A program made the position numbers and the translations under genes. The notes beneath the pieces are model-generated. The model worked only from the letters and a program-made list of their open reading frames with translations. It was not told the DNA's origin and did not search any database. From Emmonsiellopsis sp. PD_33 (taxonomy: Eukaryota; Ascomycota; Eurotiomycetes; Onygenales; Ajellomycetaceae): 50,088 nucleotides of DNA. Below, in pieces: positions 34,845-45,822 of the stretch. Position 1 is the first letter of the stretch; every line of letters begins with the position of its first letter. The stretch is taken from assembly GCA_032988165.1 (NCBI GenBank), contig JANTQF010000256.1, positions 1 through 50,088 of the forward strand, read 5' to 3'.

Positions 34845-35270
34845 ATGCCGTGTTGCGGTACCAACACCCGGCCGCGTACACGGCAATACGCAGATACCGG
34901 TAATTTGCCAATGCGCAACCCCTGACGCCCAGAACGGACTAGCGCGGCCGGCTGTGGCGAGTGCATCATGTGATCTTTCTTGTCAGAAGAAGGCGCCTCC
35001 AAGCGAATAGCAGTTTCCGCCATCACATTACCCCAGCATAACTACTTCCCAAATCCACCTAGTTTGTTTGTTTTTGTTTATTTTTCCAGCCCAGAATGTT
35101 TTCCCCTCCTTTTCTAGTTAGTAGAATCAATGACATCCATGATTTTCAATCCATTCCAACCAGTTGAGGTATTTCCTCAATCGTATCGTTGATCTCATTC
35201 TCACGTAATACTGCCAAGCAGGCGATAACGCCACATCGCCACATCCATCTCTTTTTTTGTCACGGCCCGG

Positions 35271-35280
35271 GTGGTGTGAT
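35271..35280 (-). promoter_or_regulatory. Sterol regulatory element-like site
   Basis: Reads ATCACACCAC on the minus strand, one mismatch from the classical SRE-1 ATCACCCCAC recognised by SREBP-family factors. It lies about 650 bases upstream of ERG25, a known type of target. One mismatch makes a chance match possible. Confidence 0.3.
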
Positions 35281-35891
35281 GTGGCTTAGTCATCTTATCT
35301 GAAGCTGATCCTGTACAGACTGTCGATGCATGTAGATACAGAGCAGGTCATGGATTGAGAGTGAAGTTCCTCTTGCTATGGTATGGAGTCCGGAGTGCAA
35401 TCCACCGAATTCCAGGCGTCTGTCGACTGGCTCTTCCCTGCTAGTTTCTAGATGGCTACTACTATTCCCGCCAACCTTGGAACGCTCAAGGATTTCATCT
35501 CCCTCATATCATGGATATCATGTCCATTGTCAATGTCCAGCCTGCAAGCCAGTTCAAGATACCGCCTGCATTCTCGTCCGGGAGAAGGTGGAAGGAAGCC
35601 ATGTTGGAGCCGCATTGACGTAATGCAGCCAACTGCCAGCCAGGCCGACGGGTTTGTCTTGTTTGTTTGCTTCAACCACACGGCGGAACTCCATCATTCC
35701 ATGATTCTGTGTCCCCATACCGTCCCTCTACCCCAGCAGACTACTAGTACCTTTCTGGAACTCTGTTTATATTTGGTTTGCTTTTTATTATATTATTATT
35801 ATGAGGAATACTATCAAATACCATTAATGCACCTGCGCGCCAATGCTCGTCCCCAAATAGCCTACCCCAACCGAGCAAAACAAGGCACAAA

Positions 35892-37998
35892 ATGTCAATT
35901 GTCGCCGAGTGAGCACCCTCCCCCGCCCCAACTACGGTCCGAGAACCTCGAGTTACACCATACTGACACTGTCCCAGCCAAGTCCGTCGTCTCGACGCAC
36001 AGATTGACAGGATCCAACTGCATATCTCCCAAGCCGCACAGGAGGCTGCTGCCCTACCTGATCTGCAGGATGAAGCTGCCCCCTCCACCCAGGCTGTCCA
36101 CGCCTTCTCTTCCATTGCAAGAGCCCTCACTGTGAGGCCTTCGTCCAATCCGCTCCTACAAACCTCCAGCCTGCTGGAGCTTCTCCATCGCTCAACTGCC
36201 ATACAGTCCGGCGAAGGAGAGGATGGATATGTCACAGACTTGGAGTGGATTGTGGCTGCGAAAGCTACCGTGCAAGCTCTTGGGTTGGTGATGAAAGCTC
36301 TATTAGACGATAGCATGCCACTGAATGACGGGATATGGTACTGGGATGAGGTTTTGGGATCGCACTTTTATACCGGCTTGTATACCGTGCAGACCATGCC
36401 ATTCAGGTTCTGGCAGCAAGGACAGGATATCTTTCAGACGGTTAAACAACACCGCGCTGAGTCTATGGCGGACCTGGGAATCACGTCTATCTCGGGGCAC
36501 TGGAGGGAGTTCTACGGCATTGTACAGCAGAGTGTCCAGGAAAGGTCTCTAGTACAGGCGAAGCTAAGGATCCTATCACCCTTTGCGTTGTCTAGATCCA
36601 AGGCACGCCAAAAGCGAAAACAATTAAAGAAGATACGGGAAATAAATGCCTGCGCTATTGGACTTCTGGTTGAGGAAGGACTGATTTTCGAGATTGAGGA
36701 CGACGAGTCCAGCTCTGCCAGATATGTCGAGAATCTTGGAGATTGGAAGGAAGTCGTTCGCAGGACTGTGGCTCTCATGCGGATCGTTCTAGAAAATGTC
36801 TTTGCTGATAATAGCAAAGTCGCGGAATTTGAAGATAATGTGTTCGCGGCCGTTGAATACGGTGTGCAGACTGTAGAACATCCCAGTCACATATTCCAGC
36901 AGCTCATACATATCCTAGAAGAATCTCTGCCGGCCAAACAGACCTCCGCTACCGCCATGATCAAACAACACGGCCTCCCTTCACGGTTTGTTCGTTACTG
37001 GCTGCCAGGTTCTGTCCTAGTTTTCTCTTTTGGCACCATTTTAAAGATTTTAACGAATAGACGAGCGGAACTGTGGACCTGGACCTGTGAACTAGGTGCC
37101 ACGGTGGTCGACTTCTGGGCAAACTGGGTCATTGACCCCCTGAAGAAGCTTATCGGAACGATACGTCACGATGAAACCAGTGAAGTTGCAATCATGAGCA
37201 AAGGCAGCCTGGAGGCTGATCGAGCGAGCCTGGAGAGAATGGTTGTCGATTTTGCGCTGGATCGTTCCGAGCATCCTCACTGGGAACAATCTGAGATTGA
37301 CACCCTCCGGGCTAAAGTTAAAGAAGGCGATCTAACACCTGTACTGAAGGCCTACGAGCGAGATTTGCGGCAGCCGTTCGTTGGAACGGTACGCGGAGAT
37401 CTTGTGCGTGCTCTGCTCATCCAAATCCAGAAGACAAAAGTTGACGTCGAGATTGCCATTGGTGGCATCGATGCCTTGCTAAAAAGCCAAGAACTAGTTT
37501 TTGGGTATGTTCTTCTCACCTCTTAACAAAGTTATACCCGACATAGGCTAATGGTTTGTCTAGGTTTGTTGGACTCACTCCCGGAATCCTCGTTTCATAC
37601 GCCACATTTCGTTGGATTGGTGGCACGTTCGGGAATAGGGCGGGACTTCGACGGGGGAGGAAACAGGAGCAGATGACGCGTGCTCTTCGGTATGACAGGA
37701 ACATATCGCACCCCCTTGGCTCTAGCTATACTAACTCTACTCTATTATTAGCGGGGTTGACCGTGTCTTGACTGCGTCTTCCACGTCACCCGATGGAATA
37801 CTCTCATACAAGGACCACGGTCTGTTAATTTGCGAAACCGATGTCCTCTGCCAAAAGGCCCTCGATATCCTCCCCGGAACAATCTATCATGAATTTAAAG
37901 AAGATATAAACGAACTACTCAACGTTCGCGTTGGCGTCACTCGGCAATTGCGGATCTTGGAGCGTGTTCGGTGGGCTTACGCGAAATGGACTCGATAA
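35892..37998 (+). CDS. nca2: NCA2, nuclear control of mitochondrial ATP synthase
   Basis: Four exons, 35892-35908, 35978-37504, 37564-37689 and 37752-37998, with introns of 69, 59 and 62 bases; 638 residues. The 17-base first exon (MSIVA) splices into DQVRRLDAQIDRIQL, the usual N-terminus of fungal Nca2. Diagnostic segments include DLEWIVAAKATVQ, YWDEVLGSHFYTGLYTVQT, TILKILTNRRAELW, PLKKLIGTIRHDE and FGFVGLTPGILVSYATFRW. Two hydrophobic stretches (about residues 345 and 520) are candidate transmembrane helices in the inner mitochondrial membrane. In yeast, Nca2 and Nca3 affect expression of ATP synthase subunits 6 and 8 from mitochondrial mRNA. The last exon ends in WAYAKWTR. The stop codon lies 176 bases from that of the convergent SDR gene. 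Confidence 0.93.
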
Positions 37999-38174
37999 TC
38001 TGATCTGATCTAATCACCCCATAGCGGAACGAATGATGCCGACATGACTATAGAAGCGGGGAAAATATTCAGGGAAACCATTATATTCATGAAATTTATG
38101 AGCGCAGAATAGAATCTTCGAATCTTGCCCAAACAATACCCCTTTTAATTTATTCTTCAAGACTAAACTTCCTA

Positions 38175-39419
38175 CTATTCCTGCCCGTTGGCCACCAGAA
38201 CTCTACCACCATCGATACATATCGATGTTCCATCTATGAATGCCTAGGGACGGAGAATCATTAGATATTTCCTCTGTGGCAGGGGTTAATCATCAATGCC
38301 TGTTTCAACTTACTCCTGCTTTGCTAACAAGCCACATCACTGTCCCTGCGATATCTTCCGCCCTTCCCTCTCGCTTCGCAGGGACTTTGTCAAATAGTGC
38401 ACTGAACATATTCCCCTCCGCACCCATGGGGTTCATGTTACTCGGTACAACTAATATTTCACACATCTCATTAACCACCGACTCATAATCCATCCGGCCG
38501 GGAGGCAACCGAAAGAAAAGAAAAGAAATACTCACAACCAGGATTAATCCCCACAACCCTAACATAAAACCGACAAAACTTAGCCGCAAGCAACTTCACC
38601 AAATGATCCGTCCCGGCCTTACTCGCCGCATAACTCGTCAAATCCACATTCGTCGCATTATGCATACTCGCGCACGAACTCGTCACTACAATCACGCCCC
38701 GCCCCTCATCCCTCCCCTTCCCAATCACAGTCCCATCCTCGCCCATCACGGCTTGGTCAGCCGCCGCAGCAAGCAGCGGCAAAAACGCCACGGCGAGGAA
38801 ATAATGCGCCGTCACGTTCACGCGGAAGGTATCGTCCCAATCGGTGGGGTTTGAGGACCAGAGCGATTCTTGGAGGGTGGAGAGGGGCGCTGTGAGCACG
38901 TCACATTTTACGGGAGGGTCGCGGCGGATGCCCGCGTTGGAGATTAACATATCCAGCGCTCTCGTGCGTGTAGAGATGGCGGTGGAGAGCGCGGTGATGG
39001 AGGTTTTGGAGGTTACGTCGCAGGGGAAGCTTGGGTTAGGCTTAGGGTTAATTGATGGATTGGTACAGAGGGAGACGGTGTGAATGAGATGGTATATGGG
39101 ATGGGATGGCTAACTAACCCCTCTGAGCTCCCTCCAGACTCCCGCCCCAGTTCATTCAACTCTCTCACGACCTCCTCGATTGGGTCGCTGGGAAGCGCGG
39201 CGAGAAATACCCTGGCGCCATTGGCGACGAGTCCCTGTATTCAATTCATGGTTGACTGTTAGAGTTCGATTCCCTTTCTTAGACAATCTACGTCCATAGA
39301 AGGGGAGTTGGTAGATTGCTCACCTTACATATCATCAATCCCAACCCGCTGCTCCCGCCCGTGACCAGCGCGGTGCGCCCCTTTACGTTGAAGAGGTTGA
39401 TTGAATTGAGGAACGTCAT
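38175..39419 (-). CDS. Short-chain dehydrogenase/reductase
   Basis: Five exons: 39419-39324, 39234-39119, 39029-38536, 38450-38314 and 38243-38175; 303 residues. The Rossmann cofactor motif TGGSSGLG is near residue 20, NAG of the substrate strand appears as MLISNAG, and the catalytic Ser and Tyr-x3-Lys are present (VTSSCASMHNA, then SYAASKAG). The C-terminus INPGFVPSNMNPMG and AFIDGTSICIDGG is classical for NAD(P)-dependent SDRs. The protein keeps an unusually long insertion between NVTAHYFLAVAFLPLL and the catalytic Ser. Introns are 89, 89, 85 and 70 bases; the second ends in a telomere-like CCTAACCC stretch. The gene lies between conserved NCA2 and a P450, so it may be the first member of the accessory cluster, but it could equally be a stand-alone oxidoreductase. 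Substrate unknown. Confidence 0.88.
39033..39051 (+). repeat. Short telomere-like sequence in SDR intron 2
   Basis: GGGTTAGGCTTAGGGTTAA contains TTAGG and TTAGGG units of the fungal telomere repeat TTAGGG. It lies at the acceptor end of an intron on the other strand. It is only about three degenerate units, so it may be chance. Confidence 0.4.
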
Positions 39420-40369
39420 AGCTTTCTTCTTTTTTCCTTGGGGATGAGCTCTTTAAGGCCCTTTTCCCTATTTCATGTGTCCTGTCGTGTGTCTGTGCTT
39501 GCGAGTGGACGTATGTATGTATGTACGTACAATGAACTAGGTGATCATCCATGTATCTCACGGTATATATAATAGCTCCTATCTATATACCTATCCATCC
39601 ACCCGTCCCGCCGCTTCCCCCTCTCCTCTCATCCCAAGCCCATCCACCTTCTTATCGAACAAAGCTACGCAATTGAATACACACTCAACTAAGGGCAGGC
39701 AGGCTGGCTGGTCGGTGATGCCGAATCGAACGGCTGGGTTAGCTGTGGCCAGTTAGTCTCCATTGGACTGCGGGGTTGTAGGTACGGTAGGGTAGGTATG
39801 TCCGCGCAGTGGGGTTTGGTTCGGCAATTGTCGTTGATAAGGAGCTGTGGATGGATTATGGATGGATGGACGGAGGCGGCGGGCTTATCGGTGGGGCGGG
39901 GTTGGGCCAACTTGGGCCAACTTGGGTGTGGGTTGGGGGGGTAGGTTGCTGGCCTGATGATGCCTGATATAGTTACGTATGTATGTAAGAGAGGCGGGCA
40001 GGCATATTTATAATAGGAGTAGAAATGGGATATTGAGATAGTTGGATGTAGTTGTATTGGTGATATTTAACCTGAAGAATGCACTGGAGGGAGAACGGCG
40101 ATATTGCACGTTTATAATGACGGACGGCGTGTTGCGTATATCTTCAGGAGTAAGAACAGAGTGTTCACAATGAGGCCGATCGTTGGGAAAGAAGCAATCA
40201 ATGATGAGAGAAAAAAAAAGAAAACAAAGCGCTGGGTTTCTCATATTTCATAGCTATCATATAACTAGTTAACCTCCCAATAACCAAAAATAAAGCAATA
40301 TAATCCCCATAAGTAGAACCCAACAAAACAACAAATGCGTATCAAAGAGCTATCCTATCCACTCTCGTC
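39420..40369. other. Intergenic: SDR promoter and P450 3' end
   Basis: 950 bases between two minus-strand genes. It holds short GTATGTAT, TGGATGGA and TTGGGCCAAC iterations, and a CTTATCGG element (CCGATAAG on the other strand) at 39894-39901. No exon is convincing. Confidence 0.45.
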
Positions 40370-42127
40370 TCACTCCTTATAATGCTGTCTCGTCCTCAAC
40401 TCTGCCGCCTCTAAACACTCCGCCGTCACCCGCGAATCTCTAGGCACAAGCTTAACCTTGAAATCCCTCGGGATCGCCACCAACGCAGTCTTGAACTGGT
40501 TATAATCCACATAGTCCGTGTTTGGAGGTTCCTTCTCGCTTGCCACGATCTTATACGAAGCTAGGATGCGGAGAAGGGCCGAGTAGAGGAGTCGAGAGGC
40601 AATAAATTGGCCCGAGCACGCGCGGGAGCCGGCGCCGAAGCTGAGGTGGGGGAGACCGACGGTTTCCTTTTCGGTGGGTGGGTTGATGGATTTGAGCCAG
40701 CGTTCTGGATCGAACTTCCCGCCGTCGGGGCCGAAGTGGTCGGTGTCTGGGTTAGGGGGATTAGCCAGGTCCTTGATACTATTGCGGAGGGAAAGGTGGA
40801 TGGGTGCTTACCGTGGTTACCAGCCTGTGCATTGATCAGAACCGTCGTCTTGGGGGGGATGATAGCTCCGTTCCAGTTGACTTCTGTAACCGTCCGGCGA
40901 GGAAGACTCATGGAGCTGACAGTGTAGTATCGACCAGCCTCCTTGATGATAGCATTGACATATGGTACCTTCTCTTCCTTGATGCAACCAGTCCAGGCAT
41001 CCTCAATATTTGGATAGTGTCGCTTGATATCCTCGTAAGCGCGGTCCTGCCACACTTGTCCTTCCGGGGTGGACAGCGAACCGATGGCAGAGGTCAATGT
41101 ACCAGGTATCGTCTCGAAACCACCTGAAACCAACGACAAACAGATCGAGGATACTTCGACGCCCGTGAGTTTGGTCTCCTCGTCTTTCAAGATTGCTGCC
41201 GAGATACATGGTTTATCGGTGCCCTTTTTGATCATTTCTCGCACCTTGTCTAGGAGTTCGTTCAAGTACTTATCACGGCGCTCGCGCAGCTCCTTTGACC
41301 GCGCATTCTTTTCGTTGTTAGGCGTATAGCGGAGGAGAGGGATGTAGTCTTGCAGATTTTCAGAGGCGCTTCGAAGGAGGGAGATTGCAGAGCCGACGTA
41401 TAGGATCTCTCGTAGTAGCTCATCGTAGACCGCATCCATGCGAATACCGTAACACAGGGTCAATGTGGTGTTGAGAGCATATCGCTGGATATATGGACGA
41501 ACATTGATCTCCCCGCCTTTGCTATCCTTGGTGAGATCTCGGACGATGCAATAGCTCTCCAAGTCAAACATGGGATGATAGCTGCGGAGAGCCGGTCTTC
41601 CAAGTGCAGTCCCTGCTGCCTTGCGCTTATTCTTGCATGATTCATCCCATGGGGAGGAACCGATAGTGAACCCTTGCGTGCTGCTGATAATTCCGTGGAA
41701 GGTGTAAAGTGTTGGTCGATCAATGAGAGCGTTTTGATGGCCAAGGAGCATCTTTCGGCAATCCTCGAAGGAGTTGACAACCACGGCTCGAGTGTTTCCG
41801 AGTTTAATCTGGTAAACGGAATTTCCATATTTTTTCCACCAGCTTTCACACACACTGGCATGATCATCTCCGAGTTTGAGTAGATGGCCAAATACTGGAA
41901 GGGCCCCGGGAATCTCTGGTATGCCTCTGATGAAGGGAATGTCTGTCATCATGGTACTCTACCGGAACCCTGAGTTAGCAGATATGAACAATGTAATCTT
42001 GTTGACTGAAACGTACCCAGTAAACCAAATAAACTATGACGGCGCCGGCGAACATAAACAGATAGCTATGGGGAATGACGCCCACCATCGCGGCGACGTC
42101 ACTTGCGATCTTCATAGTGTCGTCCAT
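40370..42127 (-). CDS. Cytochrome P450, CYP504-like (aromatic acid hydroxylase type)
   Basis: Three exons, 42127-42017, 41958-40812 and 40746-40370, with 58- and 65-base introns; 544 residues. Residues 20-37 form an N-terminal membrane anchor, followed by the Pro-rich hinge EIPGALPVFGHLLKLG. The ExxR motif is EAGR, the PERW motif is FDPERWLKS, and the heme loop is FGAGSRACSG with ligand Cys463. Segments such as STQGFTIGSSPWDESCKNKR, RYALNTTLTLCYGIRMD and GTDKPCISAAILKDEE are characteristic, from memory, of the CYP504 family, whose members hydroxylate phenylacetate or 3-hydroxyphenylacetate on the ring. The I-helix SGGFETIPGT replaces the common AGxDT. About 25 residues longer than typical CYP504 enzymes, mainly at the C-terminus. 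Whether it is catabolic or biosynthetic here is unknown. Its promoter faces the regulator's 3' end. Confidence 0.85.
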
Positions 42128-42564
42128 TTTTGCGAATGTCCAAAATGACAGTGCTCGTTGCTTGATCGACAATCTGTCCACCGTGAGGACGAAGGGGGAG
42201 CTTAAATAAACTGAAGCCCATAGCGGATAACTATACTTTTCGGCGCGATTTATTCATGGAATACGCAGGCGGATAAAGCTACATTGTTGATAGCTCCATT
42301 TAGGGAAAGGGACCTCTTGTCCATGGCGGGGTTGGCTGACGTCGGGGTGTCCGACAGCCAGCGATAAGCAACCCCTTGCCCTTATCGCCGCACAAATGCC
42401 ATCCCACGGTTAGCCATCAGCCAGCTGGAGAAAGATCTCGCGATTGGTTCCTGCAACGTGAATCAAACGCGAATAAATAGCAACTGTATATACTGCCTCG
42501 CGTCGAAGTTTCGACTCATACTTTTCCGTGCTTTCAAGTTGATTTTAAAGGCGACAACAACCGA
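42128..42564. promoter_or_regulatory. P450 promoter with GATA-like elements
   Basis: 437 bases between the P450 start and the regulator's stop. It contains two copies of GCGGATAA (42223-42230 and 42269-42276) and a GCGATAAG/CTTATCGC inverted pair (42361-42388). All carry a GATAA core; the first two also carry CGG, the triplet bound by Zn2Cys6 factors. A CCAAT box on the minus strand lies near 42444. Confidence 0.5.
42361..42388. promoter_or_regulatory. Inverted GATA pair (GCGATAAG n12 CTTATCGC)
   Basis: A perfect 8-base inverted repeat with a 12-base spacer, about 235-260 bases upstream of the P450 start. Each arm includes the HGATAR-like CGATAAG. It could bind an AreA-type GATA factor as a pair, or a dimeric pathway regulator. 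Confidence 0.45.
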
Positions 42565-44864
42565 TCAGTCTGTGGGAATTGCGTGCATCCTTAGCTTTGC
42601 TACAACCACCTGGATCATACGCTGAATCTTTTTGGCAGAGGGAAATTTCTTGTCAAATGCCTCCAATAGTTCAATCGCCAATTCCAAATCACCAATTGCA
42701 TTGGTACGCTCCAGCACCAGAGACAATTGGTCGGGCTGAGCAGTGGTAGAGAACATGAGAGAAAGAGCCGAATTAAACACTGCGAGAAGATTCAACCAAT
42801 TATAGGAAAATCTGTTTTGACGATGCATACTAATCGCCTGTCGAATGGCCATGGCTGAGGCATCGGCAAGAATTCTCACCTTAGGCAAATTCAGTGTTCG
42901 ATAGAGAGGGGATGGTCGATAGAGCATGATGACATGGGTATAGTAGTTGAAGTCAAACCAACTGGTACATAAATGGGGGACTTTCTGTTGCAAATCTGGG
43001 AGCGGAAAGGGCATGCTGCGTCGCCATTCGATCAGGCGTTTATGGATACTCTGGATGGTCTGCTCCTTTTCCTCTGGGCTTTGCTCTTGGCTACCTTTTA
43101 TAGAATGGACCCGATTGCCAATATCACTGGCAATATTTCGTAAACCTAGAATGTGGAGCGGCACCGCCATGCTGGATGGCTCAAGCCTGTTGGACGGCAT
43201 AATGCCATCGGGATGGATTTGCTCGTCATCGACATCTGAGAAATACTAGAACAAATGAGATTTAGTATCAGTGCACAGAAAACGTCAGGATGTGCCTACT
43301 CCAATGTCTATGTCATGATCCTGTATTGCAAAGGGACGACCTAATGCCATCGACACGACACTTCGGGAAATTCGCAGTCAGTCTCTTGTGTTCATGATTG
43401 AGGTTGTATGTTGGGCAAGGTGTTATACCGATCCATCATGTAGAGAGAGAAAAATAAACGTTTCTGGAATTCCGCGACATCCACCGGCAAAGATATATAA
43501 GTGTCCGAAGTATGAAGGCCCATACCCGTTGCCATACGCGCCGCAATCCCTACCAGAAGCCAGGTATCTACACATTATTAGCGGAGAGGTTCAAATAAGG
43601 CCATGGGGCGTATTCGTCTCACGTACTAGGTCCAATTTTGTTAAAGAATGAATAGGAGACCTGTAGCATCAGAACTTCTAGCGCTGCCTAAATCAGGGAT
43701 ATCAACTGGTGAGTATTTATTTCATGAGGGTTAAAGTGTTGCCCACTCACTAAGTCACCGCATCCCATGGCAGGTTCAAAATAGGTCATTGCTTTGTTAA
43801 AAAACTGAACCGATTCGGACTCATCCACCAATGATACCGAGCTGTAAGTTGTTGATCCAATTGCAAGGATCACCCAGATCCTATATAACCAGAGAGGCGA
43901 CTGGCTCGAAGGATCTATCGGATCAGAATATATTTTCCACAGCATAGAGGTGAACTCTTTTTGTCGGATGATTGGATAAAGGGTATGGGAATGAGCGAAA
44001 TAGAATTCTAGTAGACGATTGACGTAGGAAGGCTCAAGCAAAGCAAGGTCGATAGCCCCGGAATCCTCATGAACGTCGATCATTCGATTAGCTCCAGAAT
44101 CATTGAAAACAGGTGTGTCTATGTCGATCAGCGTGGAGTTAATACTAGGAATAAGTTCAGGCATAAACATGGCGTCACGTTCCTGGTCCTCGTTCACGTC
44201 ACAATCAAATACAAATGCTTCCTGATCAGGGGATAATCGCCGGAGCACTGCCTGAGTGAGTTTGGCAAAGGAAATACCAGATGAAGAGCCCAAGTGCCGT
44301 TCTGCACCAGCTTCCAGAGAGATTTGTTTGAGCTGGTCTGCCAGTGTATCCCTCCTTTGCCCTGGGGAAAGGGCGAAATTCGAAGACGTGGGGCGGTTCG
44401 TGTTCATGACAGCAGCTTCCATTGTCTGTGCTGGGGAATGAGTAGAAGAAGTGCCGCCGGCCGGCGGACTGTCTTCCAATTGTATATCACCGGTCTGACT
44501 ACAGGGCTGCTGCAATGGCTCAATCGGGGCATTTGGAGAGGTCGGTGTTAGTTGTAGCTGGAGCTCCAATTCCTCGACACGACGTTCTAATCCCCGCACA
44601 TATCTATTTCAATTGTCAATACAATGTAAAAAACGACCCCAAATCCAATCCCAGGAAAATGATTAAAGAAGCACCTAACGGAACAAAAATGGATACCTAC
44701 GCAATTGGAAAGGATGCGACCTGGGCTTCGTCGTCAAGAAAACTACAACGAACTTGAGCAGTGCTGCAGGCGTCACACTGGGGTAGGGTCCTATCACAGC
44801 GCTTTTTCCGCCGATGACATCGTCGACAAGAGCTTTCTGCCCTTGCAGCAGGGGTGGGTACCAT
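42565..44864 (-). CDS. Zn2Cys6 transcription factor with fungal middle homology region
   Basis: Six exons: 44864-44701, 44603-43751, 43687-43627, 43567-43429, 43360-43300 and 43245-42565; 652 residues. The N-terminal binuclear zinc cluster has the six cysteines at 13, 16, 23, 30, 33 and 40 (spacing C2C6C6C2C6C), followed by a short coiled coil after the first intron (RGLERRVEELELQLQL). The fungal-specific middle region is clear: FYFAHSHTLYPIIRQKEF, then VSYSFFNKIGPS, LVGIAARMATGMGLH, FSLYMMDRVVSMALGRPFAI. Start at 44864 is the first ATG; upstream codons in frame are non-ATG. Five introns of 97, 63, 59, 68 and 54 bases each preserve the conserved blocks. It sits between the P450 and the divergent RidA gene, as cluster-specific regulators often do, so it probably controls these neighbours; this is inferred from position. 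Confidence 0.92.
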
Positions 44865-45822
44865 TGGAGTAGCGTGGAAGCAGAGACGATGCAACGATTT
44901 GTGAAGATTATTGTAGGAACGGAATGATACACATCAGCATAGCTGGCTTGAGAGATAGTGGATTGAGGGGACGGAGGGGGGGGGATAAATTAACCGAACG
45001 AGGACGCTCTGAGGGGAAGTCCAACTATTATTATCGAGTAATTCTGTCACCAAAGACTGCTTTTTGGGGGTAGATATGGGTGATTTCTGCGGGGAGGTGA
45101 ACAGTTTGTTAGAGAATGCAATCAAAAAGACGACTTCAGCATGACCCAAAATGGGGGACGTTTTGGGTTCGGGACCTGGGTTCGTCATGACCAACCAGAG
45201 ACAGGCTAATATCACAGATCTCTAGGAAATAATCAAAGCACATGAAGAACTATTGCTAGTTAGTTTCCAATTAGTTAGTTAAGTTACTTGATTAATTCCC
45301 CGAAATTCAAACAGCCAACCAGACTTGTACCCTCAAGGCCTCGCAAGAGAAAAGGGGCATCAAGACTTCGATTCCAGTAATTGCCATCCATCCCAAGATC
45401 ATTTCCGCAAGGCTGGGATATATCTTCCCGTTGTTATTGCGGTTCCCTCATGGTTTTTGCCTGTCGGTAAATACAGCGAAGAACAAAGCGGGTCAAGCAG
45501 CCGATAACTAAGATAAGATAAGGGGCTGCGGGGCTGCGGTCTCCAACAAAAAGCGAAGTCATGTCGAGTTGTATCGTCAGCATCATCCAAAGTCTATCTT
45601 CGAAAAAGTAGCCATCGTAGCTGGGGAAGGGGTTCGGTGAACCCGCTGCCTTTTCGCATAGCCATATCGGATCTTCCGCCTCCCACAAGGCGTATTTAGG
45701 TGAGTCCTAGTCCGCTTTGTTCGAATGTGAAGAGCAATCACGTCTCCCTCTCAAAGAATCCATCAAGATCCGACCATTGGGTATCCTGAACAATCAGATT
45801 TCTCGTCATTCACCTATCCCGT
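44865..45822. promoter_or_regulatory. Divergent promoter of regulator and RidA-family gene
   Basis: 958 bases between two outward-facing start codons. Three GATA cores cluster at 45503-45522 (CCGATAAC, then two overlapping AGATAAG), directly followed by two GGGGCTGC units (45522-45537). They lie about 300 bases upstream of the RidA-family start. Confidence 0.5.
45503..45522 (+). promoter_or_regulatory. Cluster of three GATA-factor sites
   Basis: GATAAC, GATAAG and GATAAG occur within 20 bases. Closely spaced GATA sites are the usual arrangement for AreA-type nitrogen regulators in filamentous fungi. Functional use is inferred. Confidence 0.45.

Larger units (their letters stand above)
34627..35891. 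promoter_or_regulatory. Divergent promoter region of ERG25 and NCA2
   Basis: About 1.27 kb between two divergent start codons. It contains the ERG25 leader, a CCAATCAG box (34837-34844) and an SRE-like element. An open frame on the minus strand to 34911 runs into the ERG25 AT|G junction but lacks an ATG. Confidence 0.5.

Noticed and set aside
34576..34911. Minus-strand 111-codon frame overlapping the ERG25 start as a separate gene or N-terminal extension
   Set aside because: It has no ATG at its left end and terminates inside the first intron of ERG25; the split start codon explains the junction better.
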